DNA from: Mycolicibacterium boenickei
Lineage (GTDB): Bacteria; Actinomycetota; Actinomycetes; Mycobacteriales; Mycobacteriaceae
Length of the DNA: 64,000 nucleotides
NCBI RefSeq assembly: GCF_010731295.1
Contig: NZ_AP022579.1
Location: 3,658,001 to 3,722,000, forward strand
Reading direction: 5' to 3'
Shown: in pieces, positions 17,516-25,665 of the stretch
Layout of the letters: the number at the start of each line of letters is the position of its first letter
How positions within the stretch are numbered: position 1 is the first letter of the stretch
Notes under the pieces: model-generated
Seen by the model: the letters and a program-made list of their open reading frames with translations, nothing else
Told to the model about the DNA's origin: nothing
Databases searched by the model: none
Made by a program: the position numbers and the translations under genes

Positions 17516-18328
17516 TCATTTGATCCCCGTAACCACGATCGAACGGACGATGTTGCGCGAGAACGCGATGAACAACACGATCAGCGGGACGATCGCGACC
17601 GTGGTCGCCGCCATCACCAGGGTCCACTGCGCGTTGTACTGCGTCTGCAGCCCGGCCGTCGCGACGGTGAGCACCTGCCATTTGCTGCCGCTCGTGATCA
17701 CCAAGGGCCACAGGAAATTGTTCCACTGGCTCACCACGGTGATCAGGGCCAGGGTCACCAGGACCGGCCGGCTGGCCGGCACCACCACATGGGTGATGAC
17801 GTCCAGGGTGTGGGCGCCGTCGAGGCGGGCCGCGTTGATCAGATCCCGCGGAATGGACCGAAAGTACTCACGCAGCAGGAAGATCGCGTACGGCGAGCCG
17901 AACATGAACGGCAGCACCAGCGCCCAGAAGGTGTTGCGCAGTCCGGCCTCGGCCATCATCAGATACAGCGGCACCACCGTCACCGTCGCGGGCACCATCA
18001 GTGTCGCGATGTACACCCAGAACAGGGCGTCGCGACCGGGAAACTGCAGCCGGGCGAAGGCGTAGGCGGCCAGCACCGAGAACACCAGCTGGCCCAGCAG
18101 GATGACTGCGGTCATCAACGCGGTCACCACGATCGCGCGGCCGAATCCAGCGTCGGACAGACCGATGTAGTTCTCCAGCGTCGGCGGCTTGGGCAGCGAC
18201 AACGGGGGATCGGTGGCGAACTGCTCGGCCGAGGTGAACGAGGTGAGCAGCCCGAGCCCGAACGGCAGCAGGGTGATCACCGCGCCGAGAAGGAGCCCCG
18301 CGTAGATCAGCGCGTTACGTGAGGTCAT
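17516..18328 (-). CDS. uspB: Sugar ABC transporter permease UspB
   Basis: A 270-residue MalG-type permease with six transmembrane helices. The cytoplasmic EAA loop reads FRSIPRDLINAARLDGAHTL, which docks the ATPase. Its start overlaps the end of uspA by 14 bases, so the two permeases are translationally coupled. No ATPase gene is present in the cluster, as in the M. tuberculosis usp operon; a shared MsiK-like ATPase elsewhere probably energises it. Confidence 0.92.
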   Translation of the reverse strand: MTSRNALIYAGLLLGAVITLLPFGLGLLTSFTSAEQFATDPPLSLPKPPTLENYIGLSDAGFGRAIVVTALMTAVILLGQLVFSVLAAYAFARLQFPGRDALFWVYIATLMVPATVTVVPLYLMMAEAGLRNTFWALVLPFMFGSPYAIFLLREYFRSIPRDLINAARLDGAHTLDVITHVVVPASRPVLVTLALITVVSQWNNFLWPLVITSGSKWQVLTVATAGLQTQYNAQWTLVMAATTVAIVPLIVLFIAFSRNIVRSIVVTGIK

Positions 18329-19187
18329 AGCTGATCCTGCGGCGGAAGTAGATGTGCTGCAGCAGCGTGATGCCGACGAGGATGACGAACAGCACGATGG
18401 CCATCACCGAGGCCCGGCCCACCGCGGCCGCACCGAACGCCTCGGCATAGATCCGGTGGGCCACCAGGTCCGTGTGGCCCTGCGGCCCGCCCGCGGTCAA
18501 GGCGTACACGGTGTCGAATACCTGCGCGGCGCTGACGATTCCGGTGACCAGGACGAAGAACATCGTCGGGCGCAGCATCGGCAGGGTGATGTGACGGAAC
18601 CGCTGCCAGTCGGTGGCGCCGTCGGTGCGGGCGGCGTTGTGGACGTCGGCCGGGATGTTGAGGATGCCGGCCAGGAAGAACAGCGTCACGTAGCCGACAT
18701 TGGTCCACACCACGACGGCCGACACCACCGGCAGCGCCAGCCCAGGATCGGTGAGCCAGTCCACCTGGCGGCCCAACACGGTGCTCAGCGCGCCGTCCGT
18801 GGGAGCCAGGATCCATTTCCACAACACTGCGATGGCCAGTGGCGCACAGATCCACGGCAGCACGTACACGGTGCGGAAGAAGCCGGTGCCGGGAAGCTCT
18901 CGCGCCAGCAGTGACGCCGCGATGAGCCCGAGCACGGTTTGGGTCGGCACCACCAGCAGGACGAACAGCAGCGTCACCGCCAAGGAGGTACCGAACGACG
19001 AATCGGTGAGCACCGACGCCCAATTGTCCAGTCCCACATACTCGATCGGACCGAGCAGGTCCCAACGCTGCAGGCTCAGCCAGATCACCACCAGCATGGG
19101 CAGCAGCAGGAAGGTGACCACGCCGAAGAGGCTGGGGGCGACGAGCGCATACCCCAGTGCGGTCGTGCGGAGCCGGGTGGTGGCCAT
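18315..19187 (-). CDS. uspA: Sugar ABC transporter permease UspA
   Basis: A 290-residue MalF-type permease with six helices and the EAA loop ILNIPADVHNAARTDGATDW. The length equals that remembered for M. tuberculosis UspA. It is the first gene of uspABC; the promoter is expected in the 48 bp between 19188 and the stop of the upstream SDR gene, or further upstream if read through. It forms the heterodimeric channel with UspB. Confidence 0.92.
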   Translation of the reverse strand: MATTRLRTTALGYALVAPSLFGVVTFLLLPMLVVIWLSLQRWDLLGPIEYVGLDNWASVLTDSSFGTSLAVTLLFVLLVVPTQTVLGLIAASLLARELPGTGFFRTVYVLPWICAPLAIAVLWKWILAPTDGALSTVLGRQVDWLTDPGLALPVVSAVVVWTNVGYVTLFFLAGILNIPADVHNAARTDGATDWQRFRHITLPMLRPTMFFVLVTGIVSAAQVFDTVYALTAGGPQGHTDLVAHRIYAEAFGAAAVGRASVMAIVLFVILVGITLLQHIYFRRRISYDLT

Positions 19188-19235
19188 TTGATCTATTAAA
19201 GCGGTTCGTGGCGTTCGATTGCCACGGCGGGCGGG

Positions 19236-19646
19236 CTACTGCTGAGCGCCGCCGCTGATGAGTAGGTGTTGTCCGCTGACCCAGCCGGCGATGTCGGTGA
19301 ACACCCCGGCGTCGGCGATGACCGTCGGCAGGATGGTCTTGACGGTGACCCCGCGGCCGCCGATCTCCTGGGCGAGCACGCCGACGGCATACCGTGCGGC
19401 CATCTTGCTGGATCCGTAAAGTCCCACGCCGGGAATGGGATTGCAGGTCGTGCTCGAACTGACGTAGATGATGCGGCCGTTGTCGGCGACGTACCTGGCC
19501 GCCTTCCGTAGGGTGAATAAAGTTCCCTTGCTGTTTATGGCGAACACGACATTAGCTCCGAGTTCGGCATAGCGCAGGGCGATGGCCTTGCCCATGCCGC
19601 GGGCCGACCCCGTGATCAGAGCGACTTTGCCGTTGAGACCGGTCAT
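19236..19646 (-). CDS. Internally deleted short-chain dehydrogenase (SDR) remnant
   Basis: Start ATG 19646 has GAGGAG 6 bases upstream. The 136-residue product has the SDR cofactor motif TGSARGMG (about 12-19), the catalytic Ser region RIIYVSSSTT and YGSSK (Tyr and Lys of the active site), and the C-terminal GWVSGQHLLISGG. Classical SDRs are about 250 aa. Here the sequence jumps from GANVVF straight to AINSKGTLFTLRKAARY, skipping beta-3, the NNAG motif and helix E, and again from VFTDIA to GWVSGQ, skipping the substrate-loop region. Two in-frame deletions are the simplest explanation. It is unlikely to be an active oxidoreductase; expression could still be intact. Confidence 0.7.
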   Translation of the reverse strand: MTGLNGKVALITGSARGMGKAIALRYAELGANVVFAINSKGTLFTLRKAARYVADNGRIIYVSSSTTCNPIPGVGLYGSSKMAARYAVGVLAQEIGGRGVTVKTILPTVIADAGVFTDIAGWVSGQHLLISGGAQQ

Positions 19647-19733
19647 TTCGAGCTCCTCAGTCGTGGGGAAGGTGTCTGTGCCATTGAGCTTCGAATGCGG
19701 TGGCGACCGTGGCAACCCGGTAAAGGAGGATTG

Positions 19734-20438
19734 TCAGACCGTGGATGCCGAGTTCGGCGGGTGATAGGTATGAGTAGGCCGGTGACCAGCGCTCAGTCGC
19801 CGATTCGCCCGCCGAACCGCCCAGTACACAACCACAAGCGCCACGCCCAGCAGCGGATAACCCATCGCGATCCGTGCGAACGCGAGCCAGCCGGTGAAGC
19901 CGCCGTCATAGAGCCACTGTTGGACAATGAATCTCGTGGCGAACACCGTGGTGAACACCAGAGTTACGACGTCGAACGTGCGCAGCACGACCTTGTCGGT
20001 ACGCCATGACGGATCGGGTCCGCTGCTGCGCATCAGATTCCAGACCACCCCGACCAACGGGCGCCGCACCACCACCGAGACGGTGAACGCGGTGGCCATG
20101 GCCAGGCTGAGCCAGATGCCCGGCAGGAAGTAGCCCTCTGCGGAACCGGTGTAAAACGCGATCAGCGCGGCGAAGACGACCCCGAGCAATCCGGACATGG
20201 CCGGCTGAATGGGCTCGTTGCGCAGCAGCCTGAGCGCGATGAGAGCGACGCTGGTGCCGACGGCTACCGCGACGGCCGCGTTCAAACCCGCGATCGCGTT
20301 GACGGTGACATAGGCGAATGTGGGCAGGCTGGCGTGCACCAGCCCCGATACCCCACCCATGCGTTCAAGCAGCGTCGGCGTCCGTTCTTCTGTTGCGGCC
20401 GGGTCGACGGCGTCAGCGGAGACGTGAGGTGTCGGCAT
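19734..20438 (-). CDS. DUF3159 membrane protein, putative MerR target
   Basis: A 234-residue integral membrane protein starting at ATG 20438 (MPTPHVSADAV); a GTG at 20453 is possible but lies in the regulatory repeat. DUF3159 features are ERMGGVSGLVHASLPTFAYV at the start and about six helices, with FYTGSAEGYFLPGIWLSL centrally. Function is unknown. A MerR-type operator lies 12 bases upstream of the start, and the MerR gene itself is divergent. Confidence 0.85.
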   Translation of the reverse strand: MPTPHVSADAVDPAATEERTPTLLERMGGVSGLVHASLPTFAYVTVNAIAGLNAAVAVAVGTSVALIALRLLRNEPIQPAMSGLLGVVFAALIAFYTGSAEGYFLPGIWLSLAMATAFTVSVVVRRPLVGVVWNLMRSSGPDPSWRTDKVVLRTFDVVTLVFTTVFATRFIVQQWLYDGGFTGWLAFARIAMGYPLLGVALVVVYWAVRRANRRLSAGHRPTHTYHPPNSASTV

Positions 20439-20449
20439 GCGTCCATGGC

Positions 20450-20476
20450 ACACCCGGACGTAACGGCATGGTCAAG
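20450..20476 (-). promoter_or_regulatory. MerR-type operator/promoter, copy 1
   Basis: Read on the minus strand, -35 TTGACC is followed by a 19-bp spacer holding the dyad ACC...CGTTACG...GGGT; the -10 would fall on TGCCAT. A 27-bp stretch is identical to 23464-23490. MerR regulators activate from promoters with 19-20 bp spacers, as here. It drives the DUF3159 gene, probably with little or no leader. Confidence 0.65.
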
Positions 20477-20502
20477 CCGGCGCAGTGGCACAGTAGAGGA
20501 TC

Positions 20503-21249
20503 ATGGCCTGGAGTACGCGGGAAATCGCCGAGCTCGCGGGCACGAGCCTGCGTGCGGTCCGGCACTATCACGACGTGGGTCTGCTTCCCCAGCCTGAGCG
20601 CCGCTCCAACGGGTACAAGCAGTACGGCGTTGCACATCTGGTCAAGTTGGTGCGCATCAAACGGCTGACCGAGCTGGGATTCTCGCTTCCGCAGATCGCT
20701 GCGATGGGGGATTCCGACGACCACCCCGAGCAAGCACTGCAAGAACTCGACGACGAACTCGCCGCGACGATCGCCCGGCTGCAGCGCGCCCGCGACGAAC
20801 TCGCCGTGCTCTTGGCGCACTCCGCGCCGACGGACCTGCCGCATGACTTTGTCCCTCCGGCGGCTGCAGCCAAGATGAGCGCGGCCGATCGCTCTCTTGT
20901 TGTCGTGCTGAGCCGCGTCCTGGGTCCGCGGGGTTTGCAGGTCTACGCCGACATGATGAGGGAAGCGCCCGACGATCCGGCGTCGTTGGAATTCGACAAC
21001 CTGCCCGCCGACGCCGACGAGGAGACGTGCGCGGCCCTCGCCGAGCGCCTCGTTCCCTACATCGAGGCGGTGAACCTGGCACATCCTGGACTTGCCGACG
21101 CCCGCACGGACGCCCCTCGGGGGAAATGCTTCGCGGACAAGGCGATCGAAGGGGCGATGGCCGATCTGTACAACCCGGCGCAGCTCGATGTGCTGCGCCG
21201 GGCCCGAGCAATCCTGCGGGCTTCAGCCGCGAAGGTGGGGGAGCGGTAG
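20503..21249 (+). CDS. MerR-family transcriptional regulator
   Basis: A 248-residue regulator. The N-terminal MerR helix-turn-helix is intact (STREIAELAGTSLRAVRHYHDVGLLPQPER, then RIKRLTELGFSLPQI), followed by a coiled-coil dimer helix at about 75-107 and a C-terminal domain of unknown ligand, helical and acidic, without the paired cysteines of metal sensors. Two identical MerR-type promoters flank it: one drives the divergent DUF3159 gene, the other the S9 peptidase that converges on it. The last 27 bases overlap the peptidase stop region. Confidence 0.92.
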   Translation: MAWSTREIAELAGTSLRAVRHYHDVGLLPQPERRSNGYKQYGVAHLVKLVRIKRLTELGFSLPQIAAMGDSDDHPEQALQELDDELAATIARLQRARDELAVLLAHSAPTDLPHDFVPPAAAAKMSAADRSLVVVLSRVLGPRGLQVYADMMREAPDDPASLEFDNLPADADEETCAALAERLVPYIEAVNLAHPGLADARTDAPRGKCFADKAIEGAMADLYNPAQLDVLRRARAILRASAAKVGER

Positions 21250-23451
21250 CGGCGCGAGCCGGTAGTTCGGCGGCTCGGTGCCGTGCAGGTGCCGGACGAA
21301 GTAATCCCAGGTGCGGCGAACGAAGTAATGCTGGTGGCCGATCAGCGCGTGTTCGGCCCCGGGAATGACGATCAGGTCGAAGTCCTTGTCGGCCTTGATG
21401 AGTGCGTCGACGAGCCGCATCGTCATGTACGGGTGCGCATTGTCGTCGAGCTCACCATGGATGAGCAGCAGCTTCCCCGTCAGGTTGGCGGCCAGCGTGG
21501 CATTCGAGATCGCCTGCCTGCCCTCGTTGCTGAGGTCGCCGTGATAATGCTCGGCCCACATCGCCAGGTTGATGTTGTTGTCGTGGTTTCCTGACGTCGC
21601 AACCGCCACGTGGTAAGACTCCGGATACTTCAGCACTGCACGCGCGGCGGCGAACGCACCGGCGGACTGACCGGTGATCCCGACACGTGCGGTGTCAAGC
21701 CACGGATATCGGTGGCCGAGTTCGCGGATCGCGGCGACATGGTCATCGAGGGCACCGGCGTTACCGAGGTCGCCGTAGGAATGATCGTGAAACGCCTTGT
21801 GGCGCCCGGCCGTGCCGCGGCCGTCGATCGCGACCACCGCAAAGCCCAACGCCGCGAAGGCTTCCGGCTCGCCGTGGTGCGGCGGATCGAACGACGGTCC
21901 GGCACGGTAGATCTGCGGGCCCGGATAGGTGTGCTCGATGATCGGGTAGCGGTTGAGCGGATCGAAATCGTGTGGGCGCCACAGCAGGCCGTAGATCGGT
22001 GTTTTGCCATCTGCGGCAGTTGCGCGGAAACGCTCGGGCGGGCGCCAACCTAGCGCCTCCAGCGCCTGGGTGGCCGGCGACTCGAGCTCGACCAGGACCT
22101 GCCCATCACCGTCGAGCACGGCCGACCGCGGAGGCAGGCTCGACGACGATGCCCGGTCGACGAGATAGCCGCCTTCGGGTGGACTGACGGCATCGTGGTC
22201 GAGTTCGTCGTCGGTGAGCCGGAGGAACCCGGAACCGTCGAGGTTGATCTGGCAGATCTGGCGCAGATACGGATCGTGCTCGACGAGGCCGGCGGCGACG
22301 AACCATACCTGCCTACGGTCCTCGTCGACCCACAACAGCTGGCGCACCAGCCACGGCCCGCGGGTGATCTGCGTGTTCTGCTGCCCGTCGGCCGAGTAGA
22401 GGTACAAATGCCCCCAGCCGTCACGCTGCGACCACCAGACGATCTCGCCGGACTCCAGCACCCGCACCAGCTGTGGTTCACCGAGTTCCACGGTGGGGTC
22501 GATGCGGGTCTGGCCGGTCTCGCTGATCAGGGTGGTGACTGCACCGGTATCCGGGTCGAGCCGGCGCAGCTCCAACGTGCGGGCGTCCCGGGAATGGTGC
22601 AGGTAGAAGGCCTGGCCGCCGGGGCCCCACCACGCGTACACGAGGGCGACGTTGTGCATGATCGGCGTGGGCTCGGTCTGTTGCCGGACGATGCCGCGCT
22701 GATCGACATCGAGGACATTCCACGTCATGTGCGCGACCGCGTCCTCGCCGGGCATGGTGTAGCGGGTGCGGTGCTCGACGGGACGGCCGCCGTCGGCAGG
22801 CGAGGACTCGACGAGAACCAACTCGGGCAGATCACGTTGGTCGATGCGCTGCACCAGGATTCGGGCGGAGTCGGGTGACCAGTGAAAGATCGAGGGCGCC
22901 GGCAGCCCGAGAGCACGCGTCAGCGCCCTGGCGCCGGTGGTTTCGGGCAGGCCTCCGTAGTCGAAGTGAGGTTCGGCGTCGTCGGTCAGCGCGAACTCCT
23001 CCCCGTCGACGCTCCTGACCCAGATGTTGCCGTCCCGGCGGAATGCCACCCACTTCTCGTCCGGGGACGGCACCTCGCCAGGCACGGGCGTCCGATGATC
23101 GGACTCACGCAGGCCGGCGTCGTCCGACCACTCCCACTTGGCGTCGCACGCGGCGAACTGCACGGCACCGTCGCGGAACTCGACCGCGGTGATCGGCAGG
23201 TCATCGCCGGTCACGGCGTACCCGGATTCGACAGACAGCGCGGCGGCCAACCTGTCGTGGTCGAACGCGTCGCGGCGGCTGCCGTCGTCGGGGTTCACCA
23301 TGACGTAGTGGGCTCCGACCTGGTACCAGAACCGCTCTCCGTCGGACAGCCACCGCGGCGTCAACTTGCTGCCCGGCACCTTCTGTGCCCGGTACGGGGC
23401 GAGCATCTGTTCGGCACGGGCGTAGTCAGCGTCGGTGAGAATCGTCGTCAC
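21223..23451 (-). CDS. S9 family peptidase (prolyl oligopeptidase/DPP-IV type)
   Basis: A 742-residue serine peptidase. GTG 23451 is chosen because GGAGGG lies just upstream and a MerR-type promoter ends 12 bases before it; the frame is open to 23589 only by chance. An N-terminal beta-propeller (about 40-450, DPPIV_N type, PDEKWVAFRRDGNIWVRS) precedes an alpha/beta hydrolase. The nucleophile is in GITGQSAGAF (GxSxG), the acid in LLIHGELDDNAHP, and the histidine in PGAEHALIG. It has no signal peptide and is probably cytoplasmic, cleaving short peptides after Pro/Ala. Confidence 0.9.
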   Translation of the reverse strand: MTTILTDADYARAEQMLAPYRAQKVPGSKLTPRWLSDGERFWYQVGAHYVMVNPDDGSRRDAFDHDRLAAALSVESGYAVTGDDLPITAVEFRDGAVQFAACDAKWEWSDDAGLRESDHRTPVPGEVPSPDEKWVAFRRDGNIWVRSVDGEEFALTDDAEPHFDYGGLPETTGARALTRALGLPAPSIFHWSPDSARILVQRIDQRDLPELVLVESSPADGGRPVEHRTRYTMPGEDAVAHMTWNVLDVDQRGIVRQQTEPTPIMHNVALVYAWWGPGGQAFYLHHSRDARTLELRRLDPDTGAVTTLISETGQTRIDPTVELGEPQLVRVLESGEIVWWSQRDGWGHLYLYSADGQQNTQITRGPWLVRQLLWVDEDRRQVWFVAAGLVEHDPYLRQICQINLDGSGFLRLTDDELDHDAVSPPEGGYLVDRASSSSLPPRSAVLDGDGQVLVELESPATQALEALGWRPPERFRATAADGKTPIYGLLWRPHDFDPLNRYPIIEHTYPGPQIYRAGPSFDPPHHGEPEAFAALGFAVVAIDGRGTAGRHKAFHDHSYGDLGNAGALDDHVAAIRELGHRYPWLDTARVGITGQSAGAFAAARAVLKYPESYHVAVATSGNHDNNINLAMWAEHYHGDLSNEGRQAISNATLAANLTGKLLLIHGELDDNAHPYMTMRLVDALIKADKDFDLIVIPGAEHALIGHQHYFVRRTWDYFVRHLHGTEPPNYRLAPLPLPHLRG

Positions 23452-23463
23452 GCCCTCCAGCCA

Positions 23464-23490
23464 ACACCCGGACGTAACGGCATGGTCAAG
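23464..23490 (-). promoter_or_regulatory. MerR-type operator/promoter, copy 2
   Basis: A 27-bp sequence identical to 20450-20476, again oriented on the minus strand: -35 TTGACC, 19-bp spacer with the same dyad, -10 about TTGGCT, then GGAGGG and GTG at 23451. It is placed to control the S9 peptidase. Confidence 0.65.
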
Positions 23491-23689
23491 GCCGTATCTG
23501 ACCCTGCCGGGGCATTCACCCAACTCGAACCGGTAAGCGAGCGGGTAAGCAACGCCTGAAACCGTCCCGGCAATCCCGGTGCGAGCCATTTGCTCAGATG
23601 ACGTACATCACTTGACCGCTCCGGAATCGAATTCGCTGCGCCGCACTTGTAGCAGGTAATCGCCGCTAACAGGGACTGGGGAGAATCTC

Positions 23690-24472
23690 ATGAGCACATC
23701 ACAGCGAGCCCGGACGGGGGCTTCGATCGCCAGGATGGCGCAGGCCATGCTTTTCACCGTGCTTGCTGCGGCCGCCATGGTCCTCGGCTCGCTGGCGGGC
23801 CCGATCGCCTCGGCAAACGCCGCCGACGGGTGCGCCGACGTCGAGGTGGTGTTCGCCCGCGGCACCAACGAGGCGCCCGGGGTGGGCGCCACCGGGCAGG
23901 CGTTCGTCGATGCGCTCACCGCCGATCTTCCCGGGAAGTCCGTCGACGTGTACGCGGTCAACTACCCGGCATCGCTGAACTTCGGGCAGGCGACCGACGG
24001 GATCGCCGATGCGAGCAACCGCATCCAGTCGATCGCCGCGAACTGCCCGGCGACCAAGATCGTCCTCGGCGGGTACTCGCAAGGCGCCGCGGTGGCCGGC
24101 TACACGACCTCGAGCTCCGTTCCGGCCGGGTACGTCCTGCCCGCCGGCATCAGCGGCCCGATGCCGGCATCGGTCGCCTCGCACGTCGCCGCGGTGGCGC
24201 TGTTCGGCACACCCGACGATTTCGTTCTGGGCCTGGCTGACCGCAGCGCACCGCCCATCGCGATCGGTCAGCCCTACGTGGCCAAGACCATCCAGCTGTG
24301 CGCTCCCGGGGACCCGATCTGCTTCCCGGGAGGCCTGAACCGCGCCGCCCACAGCTCCTACAAGGACAACGGGATGGCAGTCCAGGCAGCCGATTTCGTG
24401 GCCCGACAGCTCGGTGGAGCAGCGCCCTCGGCGCCGGTCGTGCAGACCGCAGCCGAAGTCGGCGACAACTGA
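23690..24472 (+). CDS. Cutinase-family secreted esterase
   Basis: A 260-residue exported hydrolase. The signal peptide at 1-44 ends IASANA-ADG. The cutinase fold shows VVFARGTNEAPGVG near the start of the mature domain, the nucleophile motif GGYSQGAAV (Ser about 129), an Asp in CAPGDPICF, and a His in HSSYKDNG. Cysteines are spaced as in cutinase disulphides. Mycobacterial culture-filtrate cutinases hydrolyse lipid esters, phospholipids or Tweens rather than plant cutin. A stable hairpin follows the stop. Confidence 0.93.
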   Translation: MSTSQRARTGASIARMAQAMLFTVLAAAAMVLGSLAGPIASANAADGCADVEVVFARGTNEAPGVGATGQAFVDALTADLPGKSVDVYAVNYPASLNFGQATDGIADASNRIQSIAANCPATKIVLGGYSQGAAVAGYTTSSSVPAGYVLPAGISGPMPASVASHVAAVALFGTPDDFVLGLADRSAPPIAIGQPYVAKTIQLCAPGDPICFPGGLNRAAHSSYKDNGMAVQAADFVARQLGGAAPSAPVVQTAAEVGDN

Positions 24473-24487
24473 CACCAATTGAACACA

Positions 24488-24527
24488 GGCTGACGGCCGG
24501 AAGCGGATTCGCTTCCGGCCGTCAGCC
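24488..24527. terminator. Bidirectional hairpin terminator
   Basis: GGCTGACGGCCGGAAGC pairs perfectly with GCTTCCGGCCGTCAGCC around a 6-base loop (GGATTC). It lies between the convergent cutinase and epimerase genes and covers the epimerase stop codon. No long T-run follows, as is common in mycobacteria. Confidence 0.8.
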
Positions 24528-25508
24528 TTCGAGCTGCCGGAATCCGGCGACGGTGTCGGCCAGCGTGATTCGTGGATCCCGGTAGGTGATACCGAAGTCG
24601 CGTTCGCTCGGTGAGTCGTCGGACGCCGGCATCTGCGTGTAGTACTGCATCCCAGCCTCGGTGAACGGGGTCTGGAACGGCAGGAACGGCCCCATCCGGT
24701 CGAGCACCTGTCCGGCCACCCGCAGCACGGTGTCGGGCACCGGAACGGCGAACATGGTCTTGTCACCGACCTCGGTGAGCAGCTTGGCAAGTTGGTCCAC
24801 CGGGATGCGATGTCCGCCGGCCATGTAGCGGCGCGGGCCGCGCCCGGGTTCGAGCAGCGCCACATGCAGAGCGGCCAGGTCTCGACCGTCGACGATGGTC
24901 CAGGCCGCGCTGCGACCGGGGATCGCCCCGAGTTGCAGTGCGGCGGCCACGCCCTCGCCCGCTTCGCCGAACTGGTTGCCCACCGGCGGCCCCATCACCA
25001 TGCCGGGGTAGGTGATGTTCACCGGTGCGCCGGCGTCCTGCATTCCGCGGGCATAGATTTCGACCTGGGCCTTGGACCGCCCGTAGCCGTCGGTCCCGCC
25101 GAACACCGGCAGGTCGGCTTCCAGGGTTTCCACGTCGGGATTGAACAACGCGGTGATGCTCGATACGTGGATGATCGGATCGAGGCCGAGTTCGGCGGCC
25201 CCGCCGAGCACGTTGCGCGCACCGTCCATGTTGGTGCTCATCATCTGCGCGGTCTGGCTCGGATCGGTGGCAACCAGTGCGGCACTGTGCAGGACGGCGT
25301 CGCAGCCGTCGAGCGCGAGCATGACCGAGTCGCGGTCGGTGATGTCACCGACGGCATGGTCGGAGACGTCGACCCCGAGCCTGGCGACACTGGTGTGCAG
25401 CCGGTCCGGATTGCGCACCAGAAAGCGGACGGAATGACCGGCATCGGCAATCGCTTTCGCGCTCCAGCCGCCCACAAATCCGGTACCGCCGGTGACCAAC
25501 ACGCGCAT
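24522..25508 (-). CDS. NAD-dependent epimerase/dehydratase family protein
   Basis: A 328-residue extended SDR. The Rossmann motif VTGGTGFVGGWSAKAI starts at residue 5, followed by the acidic DVSDHAVGDITD region, VLHSAALV (the substrate/cofactor loop), catalytic Ser in HVSSITALF, and YGRSK containing the Tyr-xxx-Lys pair. The C-terminal substrate domain is full-length. Relatives include sugar epimerases, dihydroflavonol-type reductases and hydroxysteroid dehydrogenases; which it is cannot be decided. A tandem repeat lies upstream, between it and the sulfatase. Confidence 0.88.
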   Translation of the reverse strand: MRVLVTGGTGFVGGWSAKAIADAGHSVRFLVRNPDRLHTSVARLGVDVSDHAVGDITDRDSVMLALDGCDAVLHSAALVATDPSQTAQMMSTNMDGARNVLGGAAELGLDPIIHVSSITALFNPDVETLEADLPVFGGTDGYGRSKAQVEIYARGMQDAGAPVNITYPGMVMGPPVGNQFGEAGEGVAAALQLGAIPGRSAAWTIVDGRDLAALHVALLEPGRGPRRYMAGGHRIPVDQLAKLLTEVGDKTMFAVPVPDTVLRVAGQVLDRMGPFLPFQTPFTEAGMQYYTQMPASDDSPSERDFGITYRDPRITLADTVAGFRQLEG

Positions 25509-25600
25509 GACGCCAACCTCCCAGCGAACAGAACGACTGTCGCAAGGACGCTAGTACGTCAGGAGCCGGAAGGAAGCGTTTTCAGCCCTGTCCTGTATCG

Positions 25601-25665
25601 GTCGGCTCAGCCTCTGTGCGAGATTTGTCGGCTCAGCCTATGTGTCAGATTTGTCGGCTCAGCCT
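25601..25665. repeat. 26-bp tandem repeat, three units
   Basis: Units start at 25601, 25627 and 25653, each with GTCGGCTCAGCCT followed by a slightly varied TGTG(C/T)-AGATTT spacer, an exact 26-bp period. The third, partial unit runs into the last codons and stop of the sulfatase gene, so the array probably grew by duplication of the gene's 3' end. Confidence 0.85.
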
